64,000 bases of DNA, taken from Adiantum capillus-veneris. Lineage: Eukaryota > Streptophyta > Polypodiopsida > Polypodiales > Pteridaceae. Positions 1 through 10,916 of this stretch are shown in pieces. The notes under the pieces are model-generated. The model did no database searches. It saw only the letters and a list, made by a program, of their open reading frames with translations, and was not told the DNA's origin. The stretch is from positions 98,180,036 through 98,244,035 of the forward strand of contig CM043947.1 of the NCBI GenBank assembly GCA_014529385.2, written 5' to 3'. The position numbers and the translations under genes were made by a program. Each line of letters starts with the position of its first letter. Position 1 is the stretch's first letter.

Positions 1-743
1 ATAAGCCCATTACATGGGCGCCCTACCTCAATGATGACAATTGCTTACAAGATAATAACCTAGCAGGTTATAGCACTAAGCCTTGCTCCAATTCTAGACA
101 AAGTAATCACCTCCATCAACATGAAGGGAGATCAATTTATGACAACATTCTAGAAGCAATAATGGGCATGGAATATGCAAACTTCACCAAGCAAGGATGC
201 GTCCTCCTTCAACTTGCCTAGAAAAAGGGTATGATAGACTCTTGTGATTGTACATTGAAGCTGTCATGAAGGTCTTGGGCTTTGAACCCGAATGTGTAAG
301 ATAGTATACACCCTTGAGACAGGGTTAGCCTGAGCCATAGACACATAAGACTTGTCCAGGCATGCCTTCCTAGGGTCAATATGTAGGACTCAAAACATTT
401 TTGAAAGCTCGATTGGAGCTAGCGCATTGCTTTTAACATAAAAACAACCTAAACTTTACTGAATCAAAGAGAAACTAGAAAGAAATTAGGGGGAGACAAC
501 TGGTGGAATCAAATGTTTTCTGATTTTTAAATTTTTTGTTTCCATATCTAAATCCCAGAGGTAGGAACGACACAAGCTAAGGCTTATTCTTCTGCATGTA
601 GCTGGTTCGTGGAGAAGCTTGTGTATTTCTTACATCTGCTCTGCATTAATGAGAACTAGAGGGAACTACAATTTTCCCTTATACGACTCAAGAGAAACGA
701 TTCTAATTTTGAACTGCATTCAATGATGCGTTCAATGATTCTC
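1..743. other. Unassigned sequence downstream of the RING gene
   Basis: No open frame of useful length, RNA gene or repeat was recognised in this stretch. It lies 3' of the minus-strand RING gene and could include its downstream flank or part of a neighbouring gene that continues to the left of the window. Base composition is ordinary (mixed, mildly AT-rich), without the microsatellites seen elsewhere. Confidence 0.4.
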
Positions 744-749
744 TTTATT
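744..749 (-). terminator. Candidate poly(A) signal AATAAA of the RING gene
   Basis: The plus strand reads TTTATT, which is AATAAA on the coding strand, about 170 nt past the stop codon at 921. That is a normal plant 3' UTR distance. Plant poly(A) signals are loose, so this is only a candidate. Confidence 0.35.
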
Positions 750-920
750 CCCAGCACGAGTATAAGCCATCATTGATACAAGGCCAATCCCAGCTGGTGT
801 CTGCTTCATCGACATACAACCTGGTCCAGTTACTGAAACATGCCGCACACATTCAGAACATCGAATTAATAAAGACTTATATCATTGATGCATGCATCCT
901 TCATAAATGCAGACATTTTA

Positions 921-3377
921 TCACCTGGTGGCATCATCTTGATGAGGACATGCTGCAGCCGCTACTGCCGAGCCGACTGCAATATTATTGTGTTGGGTGT
1001 TTGCAGAGGATTGAGAAAGCGCAGATGTACTGCTGAAGGTGGACTCACTTGAGAAGTTCAAAGCTTGCTGCTCTGCGCCATATTGAAAAGTACTGAGGCA
1101 TCCTTCAAGAGAAATAATTGGGTTTCTTGAGAGATCTGCATGGTAAGAGACATCAGTTCTTCTTATACTTTGTAGGGTTTCTAATTCTTGTGGTTCAGGG
1201 AGTAAACTATATGAAGGAGTGCGAAAGATGTTGCAATTTGGTACCACCTCATTCTGAGAAGGACCACTACAATGCTGAGTAGGAGAGGTGGTGGCCAATA
1301 AAGTTGAAAGCCATGCAGAGGATTGCACATTCAGAGGCTTTTGAGAGGCTAGCTGTTGTCGCAATGCATCTTGCAGTTGCATTAGCTCGTTCCTTTCCTC
1401 AACTGTGAAGTACTCATCATTTGCCTCTATCTCTAGCACTTTCTGTATGTATTCTGCAGTAGACCCCTCGTCATCATATAGATAACTGGCTGTCATGATA
1501 TTGTTCTCCTGGGGGAAGCTCCCTTCTGAATTAATAACGTGGCTTGCATACGGTAAAGACTCATCCGCATAATGACTACTTAGGGCAGCCCTTTTTGCAT
1601 ACTCTTGGTTTTCCTTAGGGATCATGGCCGAAGGCGGCCAAGAGCAATGTACATCAATATGGGGCAAAGATGCAGCTTGCTTTGAGTACGCCAGCATTAA
1701 CTGGCTGCCATACATACCACTCATCATTAATGCCCCTGACATATCTGGGCAACAAGACCTGTAGATAAAGGAATTGGATATCCCTAGTCCCAGCCCTCCT
1801 TCACAAAGAAAATTATTCTCTGTAGCTACATGTTTGGATGTCAAATGGTTGCCCACGGACATGTTGGTTGTCGCATGATCTGCTATTAGGGTTTGGCTTT
1901 GTTGATTGTCATATAAGCGTAGCGGACCTCCCAACTCGTTGCAGCGTTGTACAGAGTTGATTGATCCTGAATCTGATTCAACAGCCAAGGTACCTGCCCT
2001 AGAAAACTCACGCAGCCTGGAGCTTAAGATGGGGATAGCTGCCGCTCGCAGAAGTTTATCCCTATGATCCGTGGTGGCCAAAGTTGATGGGTCACTACTG
2101 CTAGAACAATCCTTGTCATCATCGACTTTCTCACCCACAAGAGTCACTTGATTCTTGCTTAAGACCTTCTTGCAGCATGGACACTCTTTTTTGGATGCAG
2201 CTAGAGAAGATGGTGCGTCCTTGTGATGCCACCGACAGAGACAATCCCAACAAAGATAATGGCCACACATAGTGATTGCAGTCGCCGGGCTTTGCTTTGT
2301 CGGGCCGCAAACTGTGCAGTTTGGCTGCCGACCTGGGGCGCCCTCATGAGAATTTCTCTCAGCTTTATAAAAGCTTCCATCAGGATCTCCACCTGAAGCT
2401 GATGAAAATCTCCCCTTCTTTAGAATGCTTTTGGACTGGTAGTAATCGGCGCGGTGCACATCCCTAGCTCTTATTATCTCCTCCCTCATTCGCTCGACAA
2501 TCATAAGCCACACTTGCTGCTCAGAGGAGCCACCTGTTGCTGAAGATGGAGTTGGGAATCTACCACTTCTTGCTCTTGTTTGAGGCGCCGGAGATAGCTG
2601 ATCAGCTGCGGTTAGCCAGGTACTGTCCGTTGAAATTGGATTGGACGTACCGTCTGCTGTTGAAATCAAACCAGTAAAGCAAAATCAAATGTAGTTACAA
2701 TCGGAGAGACCAGCTAGCTGAGACACATGACCAGAAAGCTTACAGGATGATAAATGTGGTTCTAACCTAAATGCTTAGCGTCGGCAATAACCTGTGCCAG
2801 ATTTTACTTTTTGGCTTAATCTTATATGAGAGAGCCATATCTGCGAGATAATTACGTGGAGAATAGGAAGGCAAACCGACAGAAGAAAACGCATTTAAGG
2901 GAATGAGCAATTGTAGCACAGTATACATTGCTTTTGTCACGATTTGGCTAGAGCATTGAGAGAGCCTCATCAATAATTTATAACCCTAAGTATCTAATCT
3001 TAGACAATGTCGTCGTAAAGATCAGATTAGGTTAAAAGAGTAGATATGCTAATTATATTGAGTTCAGGTACCATTGATGGATTACCTGCAAAATTATGAG
3101 ATGCTGATTGAAGCTGCTGCATGACGGTGCGAATGTAGTCGCTCACCGATGTTACCTTCTCCTTGGAAGCTCTCTGCCTTCTGCTGTTGGGAACATAGGG
3201 CTCGCCATCGCGGGATAAACTGCTTCTCTTACTTCCTGTTGCAGCTGCGGCCTTTGGCCTGCCCGCGGTACTGTAGGGGGGGCTCTTCATCATACATGCG
3301 GCTTCTAGAGGCGTCTGTGCATCCTCATGATGATTGGTAGAAGCATCTTCATCATCGCTGCTAGAGTTACTCATCAT
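921..3377 (-). CDS. RING-type (C3HC4) E3 ubiquitin ligase-like protein, two exons
   Basis: Probable host gene. Exon 1 is 3377-3086 and exon 2 is 2656-921. The intron has a GTAATC donor and a CAG acceptor, and the exons join in phase to give 675 aa. Near residues 211-259 the spacing C-x2-C-x13-C-x1-H-x2-C-x2-C-x19-C-x2-C is visible (CTVC, CGHYLC, CPCC), a C3HC4 RING that would bind two zinc ions and recruit an E2 enzyme. Before it lies a helix-like basic stretch (VWLMIVERMREEI). Exon 1 carries a GRPK motif like a weak AT-hook and an acidic Ser-rich start. The C-terminal half is long and low in recognisable domains, rich in Ser, Gln and Asn. No membrane segment is seen, so a soluble cytosolic or nuclear protein is inferred. 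The RING is a direct reading; E3 activity and substrate are inference. The only gene here without transposon features. Confidence 0.8.
2654..3085 (-). other. Intron of the RING gene with tandem CAGCAG acceptor
   Basis: The donor is GTAATC starting at 3085. At the acceptor the coding strand reads ACAGCAG, so splicing after 2657 or after 2654 both keep the frame and differ by one residue (an extra Ala before Asp when the first AG is used). The intron is about 430 nt. Confidence 0.7.
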
Positions 3378-3600
3378 CTGCGGACGACGTGCAGTAAACG
3401 CTAGTTTGAGATCAGATCATGAAATTGTGAATTGTGATAAAGAGAGAGTAGTAGAAGTAGAAAGCAGAAGAAGAACATATGGACCAGACCAAGTACGACA
3501 CAGCTTCCTCGTAGCAAACTCTGAGTGCACGCGCATTATAAGCTACTTGGGCACTGTAGAGAGAGAGGAGAGAGAGAGAGATGCAATTTCGCGCATGCGG
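3378..3600 (-). promoter_or_regulatory. Probable promoter and CT-rich 5' leader of the RING gene
   Basis: On the coding strand a CTTATAATG (TTATAA at 3536-3541) lies 159 nt before the start codon and could act as a TATA box. A GA-rich run on the plus strand (3558-3580, CT-rich on the coding strand) sits just upstream of it; such Y-patch-like tracts are common in plant core promoters. No transcription start can be fixed by eye. Confidence 0.4.
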
Positions 3601-3804
3601 AGCTGTCCCTGATTACGTGGCTCCTTTTTACGACGTACATTTACTGCACTTGGCAATTATCACAATTCTTGAGTTAGCTGCGCCAGGTGATCATCATATA
3701 TCATATATATATATATATCAAGAAGCGACTAAGGTACCCCGGGCCCCACATGAAAGGGGGTAATGGGGGTAATTTGTTAGAGTGGAGGTAATTATATATG
3801 TGTG

Positions 3805-3875
<71 letters not shown>

Positions 3876-4212
3876 AAGGAGTTGTTAAGGTACCCCCACA
3901 CAATAGGGGGTAATTTGATAGAATGGAGGGAGTAGACACTACTGGAATGTTTCCTCACCCACACACACACACACACGAGGAAGAGAGGGAGTACGAGGCT
4001 CAAATTTGAATTGCATCCTCTTGAGGTACAATTAGTGGAGGGAGGAAGGAGTACAAAAGGTCGATCAGGGGAGTCGAAACGAAGGGGGTAAGAGGTAAGA
4101 GTTGATTGAAGGGACATTTGACGTGAGTGTAACTCACGCACACACGTAATAAGAGGGGGGTAGCTTTTGTAGATCCAATAGCACCTCAAAATGAGGGAGG
4201 TGCGGAAAACAG
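3601..4212. other. AT-rich spacer with degenerate direct repeat
   Basis: Intergenic. It holds two diverged copies of a unit beginning AAGGTACCCC and continuing AGGGGGTAATTTG (about 3730-3785 and 3887-3930), separated by a long (TA)n run, then a short (CA)n run near 3959-3976. Open frames across it consist of IYIYIY-type low complexity and are not genes. It ends at 4212, where similarity to CACTA-C begins. Confidence 0.55.
3807..3874. repeat. (TA)n microsatellite
   Basis: About 68 bases of almost pure TA alternation with one interruption near 3865. It can form cruciform or slipped structures and is probably length-polymorphic. Confidence 0.95.
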
Positions 4213-4281
4213 TTATGTTAGAATTAAAAAACTCATAAACCCTAAACTATCGAACATAAAGAGCAATGCGAAAAAACTTAC

Positions 4282-5250
4282 AAAATCGGCCTCAAATGAT
4301 GTCCATCCACCCCTCCCCAAGTGGTGCGAGCTCCCTGCCTCTACTCGCGCTCTGGCTGCATCCTTTTGTTGCTTCCACTTGTCGGGATTCTCGCGCGCTG
4401 CTTTCTTCTCATTCTTCCAATCTTCTTTGGCCAGCCAATCTGGCCTGTTCCACCCATGCTTGATTGCTTTTTGCACTTCGGAACACTTGTGTTTGCAGTA
4501 TTCGCGCATTCGAATCTTCATCAGGTCTTCATTGAAGCGCTGATCCCATGTTGGAACGGGAAACTCATCATGAAGTATGCTGATGACTCTGTCTTTTAAA
4601 TCACTTGGTACTTCACTCCATTTGTTTAGTATGTAGTGTCTAAACAGCTGAGAGCAAAGACCACGCATGTGCGAGATCACCTTCTTGCCGTCATCATCCA
4701 TGATGATGCCGCCGCTGAAGTCGACGGAGTAAGGCAAGCCCTGTCGCCGGTGACGCGTGAACTTGGGTGTCCCGGCAGGGGTCTCTAGCGGCGTGTCGAT
4801 GGGGGTACGGACGTCAGGTGTCTCCACCGGCGTCTGGGCCCCGAAGCGAGGAGTGTCGAGTGGGGTGGCTCCTGGCGGAGTACATAGAGGTGTGTAGCTG
4901 CTAGGAACAGTCAGCCGCACAAAACCTGGCGTAGATGGCGATGTTGTGGCTGGTGTGGGGACGGGCAAAGAAGGCGAGGGTAAAGAGCCTCGTCGAACAC
5001 GAGGCGGTGTGGAGGCATTGGCGGCGGAATCCCCACAACAACCGCCACAGCCACCACTAGAGCGCCGGTGTCTAGACGAGTGTGAAGATCGTCTCGTCGA
5101 CACCAGAGCTTCGGAGCGCGCCGAATGCTCCGAAAGAGAGGGAGATGCGGATGGAGTAGGAACGCGCGATGATGCGCCAGAGCGATGACGCTCCTTGTAC
5201 CACTGTCTCTGATGCAGTGACAAAGAAGAAAGAAACTCCTCATCATCCAT
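4282..5250 (-). pseudogene. TNPA-like protein (Transposase_24 type) of CACTA-A, 3' exons lost
   Basis: One open exon of 323 codons starting MDDEEFLSSL at 5250 and ending at a GTAAGT donor after 4282. The two short 3' exons found in CACTA-C (34 codons, then 14 codons and stop) are missing because the element is truncated 69 bp downstream. Domain order: acidic start, Ser/Arg-rich stretch (residues ~20-90), a Thr-Pro repeat region (~110-190, many TPxxTP), then the conserved C-terminal part with SQLFRHYILNKW, ILHDEFPVPTW and ARENPDKWKQQ, typical of plant PF03004-like proteins. In En/Spm the corresponding protein binds subterminal repeats. The acceptor TGCAG two bases before the ATG suggests that the transcript begins upstream and is spliced, as in En/Spm. 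Without the lost exons it is called broken. Confidence 0.75.
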
Positions 5251-8200
5251 ACCTGCATTAAACACACGAATATTTAAACTTAATATTGAATGAATAGAGT
5301 AGACAATGACGCAAAGACCATTAAATACAATGACGTAATGATGCATATAAATACAATGACGCAATGAATTGAGTGATAGAAGAGGCAAGTCAAAAACTCA
5401 GAATTTTCAATCAAAAGATGTGAGCGCGAGTAGAAAAGAGCGTTATACACCATGGAAGGTACTTAGAGAGCCAGAGCTTTTACAACACGGAGCAAAATTG
5501 TTCAAATACAATATTTGTGGCTTTAAGAGATCTCTCTCTCATCCTCGCATAACTCAGCATAACTTCCTATATCTATATAGAGCTCTCCGTTTAAACACAT
5601 ATCCTCTGTTTCATTTTGTAGCTCCTCTGCATGCACCCTATATAGAGTAGTAGCATCTTGATGCTTGTCTGGCACCACCGCAGCGGCTTTTGATTGAGCA
5701 TCTTCTCTGATCTCCTCCATTGATGCCGTTGTGATTGGCACATGGTAGCCTTCATACGTCCTTGCACTACGAGGGGCTACCTCGATGATGTACCACCAGT
5801 TTGATGTAGACTTTGTAGGATGAAATATTACCTGCCAGAGCCACATAACTTACATGAGAGCTTTCAAGCACATAACTTGTAAAAGGGGGATGTTAACTAT
5901 TTACATACTTACTTGTTCACAATGCTCGGGTAGTACGAAAGTGTCTCTTAGGTCAGTCCATTTCTTAGTACAATCCACCTCAAGAAAACCAGACTCTCCT
6001 CTACGCACAATAGCGTTGCGACCCTCCATGATTATCTTGAACCATTGCACGTCGAACAAGTCGACAAAAAATCCTCTGTAATCGATCCTCAAATTAAAAT
6101 CTCTTGTAGCGTGCCAAAGTAAGTGAGTTCCGCCACCACAGGATCTGCATCAGAGGAACGTCGTCGACTAGACTGTTCAAATTTTGCCATGATTCCACAA
6201 TCTTGAGTAAAACGCTTTTTGTCGATCCGTTCCACCCTAAAATGTCGACCTTTACACCATGCTGTTGTGTATGACTTATACTACAACGAACAAAGATTAT
6301 GAGTGGCCATTCAAACGTTTAGAAATAAAGTCACTAGCTAGTCGTACATTGCAAACTTACCTTGGTCGCGCAACCCCGAGAGTACTCCCACTCTTTCTCA
6401 GTCACTTCGTCACCGCATTGTTGTGCGCTTTTCAATTGGTTGTGCAACCATCTTAAGCTCATGAATGTTGGTAGGCTCTCCAGACCCGTCGGATAGTGCA
6501 TCGGTGGTCGTCTTCCCCGTCTCCACTCGATTCGTGCCCTTTGTCGCTCTTGCTTTGCATCCTCATATTGTGAAATCCACTTTTGCATCACTGGATTGTG
6601 AAGCATGCAAAATCGGTTGATTTTAGCCTCTAGATCTTCCGTCATCTTCTTCTCAACACCGAGATTGCACATGACAATCCTAGATATGCGCTCATCATCT
6701 ATGGTTCGCCATAGCGTGTCCCGGGCTTTATCAAATCCGTCTAGCCACTCTCCAATGTACACTAGGGACTCTGATACCAACCAACCTTCTGCCATGCTAC
6801 CCTCCGGACGTGCCTTTTGACTCACATATCCCTTAAGCGTTTTCATGAAACGTTCTAAGAAGAACATCTATCTGGAATGAACTGTGCCAGCTATTTCCAC
6901 CTCATCAACTATGTGAACAAGAAGATGCACCTGAATGGTTAGCATGGTAGTAGGAAAATGTTTCACAAACATGCACACAAGCTCCGCAGTATTTAGTTTG
7001 GCAAATGGTATGGAGACTACGTTGATCTCCTTTTGTGAGATCCATTGCACCAGCTTTGCAAGTTTGTAGATTGTGTTACGGATGTCGAGAGACAAACATC
7101 CCTCAATGGCAACCGGTAAAATAAACTGTAAAGTATGTGCAGCAATGATATTAAAGTCCACATTTTATGCAATGATATTAAAGTCCACTATGAACGTACC
7201 TGACACATTTTATGCCAATCGTGTGACTTCAAACCGGTAAGCTTTCCTTCTTTAGTAAAACACGTTCGGAGCGAGTGCATTACGCCAGTTGGGGTCCGCA
7301 AAGATTGAATGGTCTCTTTTACTTTGCGTTCTTGGGCTCCTGTGAAAATCCATGGTGCTTTAGGGAGTTTTATCGATCCATCAGACGCTGTGTGCGGCCA
7401 ATATTGCTCCATACGATCCACATTTCTAAGGTCAACTCTGGCTCCCAAAGTATCTTTCTTGCCGGTCAGATGGTCCCATAGTAGATTACCCACATTCTTG
7501 AATATGTGCATTGGATCGAGCAAGTGATTGATCATGAGTCGGGGCCAGTATGGTAACTCGTACCATAGAGATAGTCTCTTCATCCCTGGAGGCAATCCGT
7601 CATCGCACATCTCCTTCTGCTCTAACCATGCTTGTGCAGACATCCTTGGTGGCTCTCTTCCCAAAAAGCCGTCGCGTAACACATGATTCTCTGGAAGATA
7701 CGCTTGATGACCTTCGTAGATTTGCTTCTTCAGTGAGGGCGCCCTACGTGCATTCAGTCTAGGTCCACATGTGACACATGCTCTGTATCCGCTTGTTTGA
7801 AGCCCTGCATGTATACACATGATAATAGATCAACTATGGGAAAAAACAAGATTTACAGTGTCTGAGTGAGGAGTGTCAATAGATCACGTGAGCATTCTGT
7901 TAGCCCGGGATAGTCATGCATGGTCCACATTAGAATGCCTCTGATCAAAGCATTCCGTCGTCCTGTGTCTCGGCTCATATTCACCACCTCTATGCCAATC
8001 CACAATTGTTGTAGCTCTTCCAATAGTGGACGAAGATACACATCCATATTCTCCACTTTATATCGCCCTGGCACAATCAAGCTTAGCCATAGGTGCCCCT
8101 TCTTCGTAGTCAACCACGGGGGAATGTTGTAGTTGACGATGACAACGGGCCATACACTGTAAGATGTTGATCTTTGACCAAATGAATTTACGCCATCCAT

Positions 8201-9100
8201 AGCCAGGCCTAAGCGTAAATTTCGAGCTTCCCTGGCAAAATCCGACCATGTTCCATCTATATGTTTCCAGGCTGCGCAATCCGCAGGAATTCGTAGCACA
8301 CCATCCGAAGATTTATTCTCCTCATGCCATGATGCTAGGGCGGCCATGGACTTACATTCGAAGAAATGCTTGATGCGAGGAAGCTGAGGAAAATGTCGCA
8401 AAACCTTTTGTGGAATTTTTTTCCCGTGGAGATCTACTCGATATCTTTCGGAATCACATTTTGGACACTTCTCCATGTCTATGTATTCCCCTCTGAAAAG
8501 AATGCAGTCATTAGGACAAGCGTGGATAGAATTGTAATCCATCCCCAAGTTTCGCAAAATCTTTCTTGCTTCATCTCGGGAATCTGGCATCACATTGTCA
8601 GCTGGTAGTATGTGCTCTTTAAGCAATCTACACAACATAAAAATACGATATAGTCGTGTAGAAATCTATTAGATCATTATACATTTAGAGTTTCATTAGG
8701 AGATTTTGGAGGTCTTTTGGAGGGCCTTTTGGAAGAGAGAGGAAAATAAGCTCCTCCAATGAGAGAAGAGCCTACGTTACGTAGAAAAATAGATTGATAT
8801 TAACAAAAATATAAAAGGTGTCCCTCTCCTCATTTAATAATCTAGTGGTCCTTGAAGACGATCACTCTCTTTCATTTAATGCGAGCACCTTTTTCAGAAG
8901 GTAGATGCGGTGCATTTGATACGGCTTACGTCATCACTAGAATTCAAAAAAGTTACAAAACTATCAAGTGGTGGAAGATTTTGAAACTTTTGATACTGTC
9001 AATGCGTCCGGAACGCCCAAATATCCTAGAAATGAATGTCCAATTGCCTAGCTCCGACATCCAAAGAGGCAAAGAATGTCAAAAACCCCTAAAAGGACAT

Positions 9101-9165
9101 TTTACTAACGACGCGCGAGGGGGCATTCCAAAATTTTGGAATGCCTTATCGCGCGCCGTTAGTAA
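9101..9165. repeat. Palindrome in left arm (ACTAACG...CGTTAGT)
   Basis: TTTACTAACG, then GCGCG, a central CCAAAATTTTGG, CGCGCG and CGTTAGTAAA form a near-perfect 65-nt palindrome. Its counterpart in the other arm is at 9888-9949. Confidence 0.8.
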
Positions 9166-9347
9166 AAAGCCCCTTTTTTCCTCTTTTAGAGAGATTTTTG
9201 AGAGGAAAATGTCAAAAAATCTCTTAAAAGGCCTCCATCTATCACATAGGTTTTTTCTTCATCATCTTAGCCTTAGAGATCATAATTTCGGGTCTATAAG
9301 AGTGAGCACGCACATCCATTGTTACAATTCTACAAAGTGCATTTTGA

Positions 9348-9354
<7 letters not shown>

Positions 9355-9382
<28 letters not shown>

Positions 9383-9490
9383 AATATAACATACACACAA
9401 ACACACAGAGACACACACACAGACACACAAATATAACATACACACACACAAACACAAAGAGCCTCTCTCTCTCTCTCTCTCTCTATACTA
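9355..9490. repeat. (CA)n and (CT)n microsatellites in the foldback element core
   Basis: CA repeats run from about 9353 to 9450 with interruptions (CAAATATAACATACA occurs twice), followed by a (CT)n run near 9462-9483. Translated frames of this stretch are THTHTH-type low complexity. Confidence 0.85.
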
Positions 9491-9652
9491 TAGGCGCACG
9501 TAGAGAGGCACAACCGGTGTGCATGTCTCTATGCGCGCCTTTAGTACTGTGCATCCACCAGTGTATGTGTTTATGTGTGTATGTGTGAGTGTTATAGAGA
9601 GAGGAAGTAAGGCGGGAGAAAGAGAGAGAGAGAGAGTCTTTCTGTTACCTTA

Positions 9653-9713
9653 TACTAACGGCGCGAGGAGGTGTTTTTTGAGGTCAAAACATGCTCCACG
9701 CACGCCGTTAGTA
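9653..9713. repeat. Third ACTAACGGCG...CGCCGTTAGT palindrome in the core
   Basis: It begins ACTAACGGCGCG and ends ACGCCGTTAGT, with a less symmetrical centre than the palindromes in the arms. Its presence in the unique core shows that the palindrome is a repeated module and not just part of the arms. Confidence 0.7.
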
Positions 9714-9761
9714 ATGGGAGTCTCTCACTCTCTCTCTCTTTAAATATGCTAAGCTATAGAA

Positions 9762-9764
<3 letters not shown>

Positions 9765-9806
<42 letters not shown>
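9765..9806. repeat. (GA)n microsatellite
   Basis: About 42 bases of uninterrupted GA, with shorter GA/CT runs on both sides (9615-9635, 9726-9740). Confidence 0.9.
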
Positions 9807-9807
<1 letters not shown>

Positions 9808-9887
9808 ATGGTGCAAAAGTGCAATAGAGAAACATGGGTAGGATTTCTTGAAAGATAATTGTCCAAAAATCACTAAAAGGAGCTTTG

Positions 9888-9949
9888 TACTAACGGCGCG
9901 CAGAGGGGCATTCTAGCATTTTAGAATGCCTCCTCGCGCGCCTTAAGTA
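9888..9949. repeat. Palindrome in right arm
   Basis: TACTAACGGCGCGC ... CATTCTAGCATTTTAGAATG ... GCGCGCCTTAAGTA. It is the counterpart of the 9101-9165 palindrome, with a few mismatches in the stem. Confidence 0.75.
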
Positions 9950-10916
9950 AAAAGCCCATTTTTTGGGGGTTTTTGACATTTTTTGCCTCTCCGGATGTCG
10001 GAATGAGACAAGTAGACATTCGTTTTTAGGGTATTTTGGCATTCCGGACGCATTGGTGGTGTCAAAAGCCTCAAAATATATCACTATTTGACAGTTTGTG
10101 ACTTTTCAACTTTCAGTGATGACGTAAGCTGCCTTGAATGCGCCGCACCTACCTCCTGAAAAAGACGCTCACATTAAATAAAAAAGTGACCGTTTTCAAG
10201 GACGATTGGAAATATAAATCTACTTTTTAATGTGTCTGGTTGTCCTTTTGGACGTACTCACAAGGTGCAAGTGCATTTTAAAAAAGTTTCTAGAGAGAGA
10301 AATACAATTTCTTACAAGGCCCTCCAAATGACCTCCGAAATTTTCTAATGTATTAAAGTAAACTAATTGTAATAGATCACCTGAAAAGCGTTGTGACGCT
10401 AGTGTCACTCCATCCAAACTTTGCCTGCATGTTGAGAAGAATCAGGAGTGCTTTCAATCTAGACATACGTGCTCCATTATACAATGGCGTATCGGCTTCA
10501 CTTTTCATATCATCATAGATAAGCCTTTCTGAATCCATGATCGTCTCGATCATTTCATCAATCTCAGGCTCAAACATTGCCTCGTTGGGAATGTGCTCTG
10601 CATGATCATCCCCCGAGCTGTTAGAGGCTATATCTTGTGGCCTCACATATGCTGCTTGACCAAAGCGCCTGCGAACACGTCTATTGGGTTGCAAGATTGC
10701 TGCTTGTTGGCCAGCGTCAGAGTCCGACGAGTTATAATTGGCAACAACTCGATCTATAATAGATGGATCGAACTCGCCAAATTCGCGAACGTGCTGCAAA
10801 GAAATACGTCTTGTCCGTCGCACAGCATGCTTGCATTGATTACAAGGACATAAGACCCTTGTTGAGAGATAGGTGTTTCGGTTGGACGGTCCCACATCCT
10901 CGTCACTACTCATAAT

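Larger units (their letters stand above)
8694..10350. mobile_element. Long-inverted-repeat (foldback-like) element in tnp2 intron 1
   Basis: Absent from the same intron in both copies of CACTA-C, where the sequence runs straight from GAGTTTT to ATTAAAG. The insertion starts CATTAGGAGATTTTGGAGG and the complement of its right end starts CATTAGAAAATTTCGGAGG. The two arms stay alignable for roughly 0.5 kb each (about 8694-9200 and 9850-10350), sharing TTACGTCATCACT and AATGCGTCCGGAA. The core (about 9200-9850) is microsatellite-rich. No transposase frame is present, so it is non-autonomous. Length and arm size resemble a foldback or long-TIR Mutator-like element, but no clear target duplication was found, so the superfamily is open. 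Confidence 0.75.
5523..10913 (-). pseudogene. tnp2-type (TNPD-like) transposase of CACTA-A, six exons, broken
   Basis: Exons by GT-AG and phase: 10913-10381, 8627-7888, 7804-7200, 7125-6361, 6280-5913, 5831-5523. They predict about 1,104 aa when indels are ignored. Exon 1 starts MSSDEDVGPS and has CPCNQC, like the Transpos_assoc zinc region. Exons 2-3 carry the tnp2 core (PF02992-type): KCPKCDSERY, RNLRLGLAMDGVN, WPVVIVNYN, LSLIVPGRYK, then LPYWPRLMINHLLDPMHIFK and KSHDWHKM. Exon 4 is DUF4218-like (HFPTTMLTIQVHLLVHIVDE). Exons 5-6 are DUF4216-like (TYFGTLQEI, WWYIIEVAPRS). Breaks: Trp to TAG in exon 4 (about 6865-6870, before MFFLERFMK) and a 5-nt insertion in exon 5 (near 6090) that brings a stop. 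Exons 1-3 are open. In active elements this protein cuts and joins the ends in the nucleus. Confidence 0.8.

Noticed and set aside
3947-3966. CACTACTGGAATG as the left terminus of CACTA-A
   Set aside because: It does not match the family TIR CACTACAAGAGG beyond CACTAC, and no subterminal repeats follow.
3701-4189. 162-residue minus-strand open frame
   Set aside because: Its centre is IYIYIY from the (TA)n run and the rest has no family features.
9242-9588. Overlapping open frames on both strands with CVCVCV and THTHTH repeats
   Set aside because: Products of the CA/CT microsatellites in the foldback element core.
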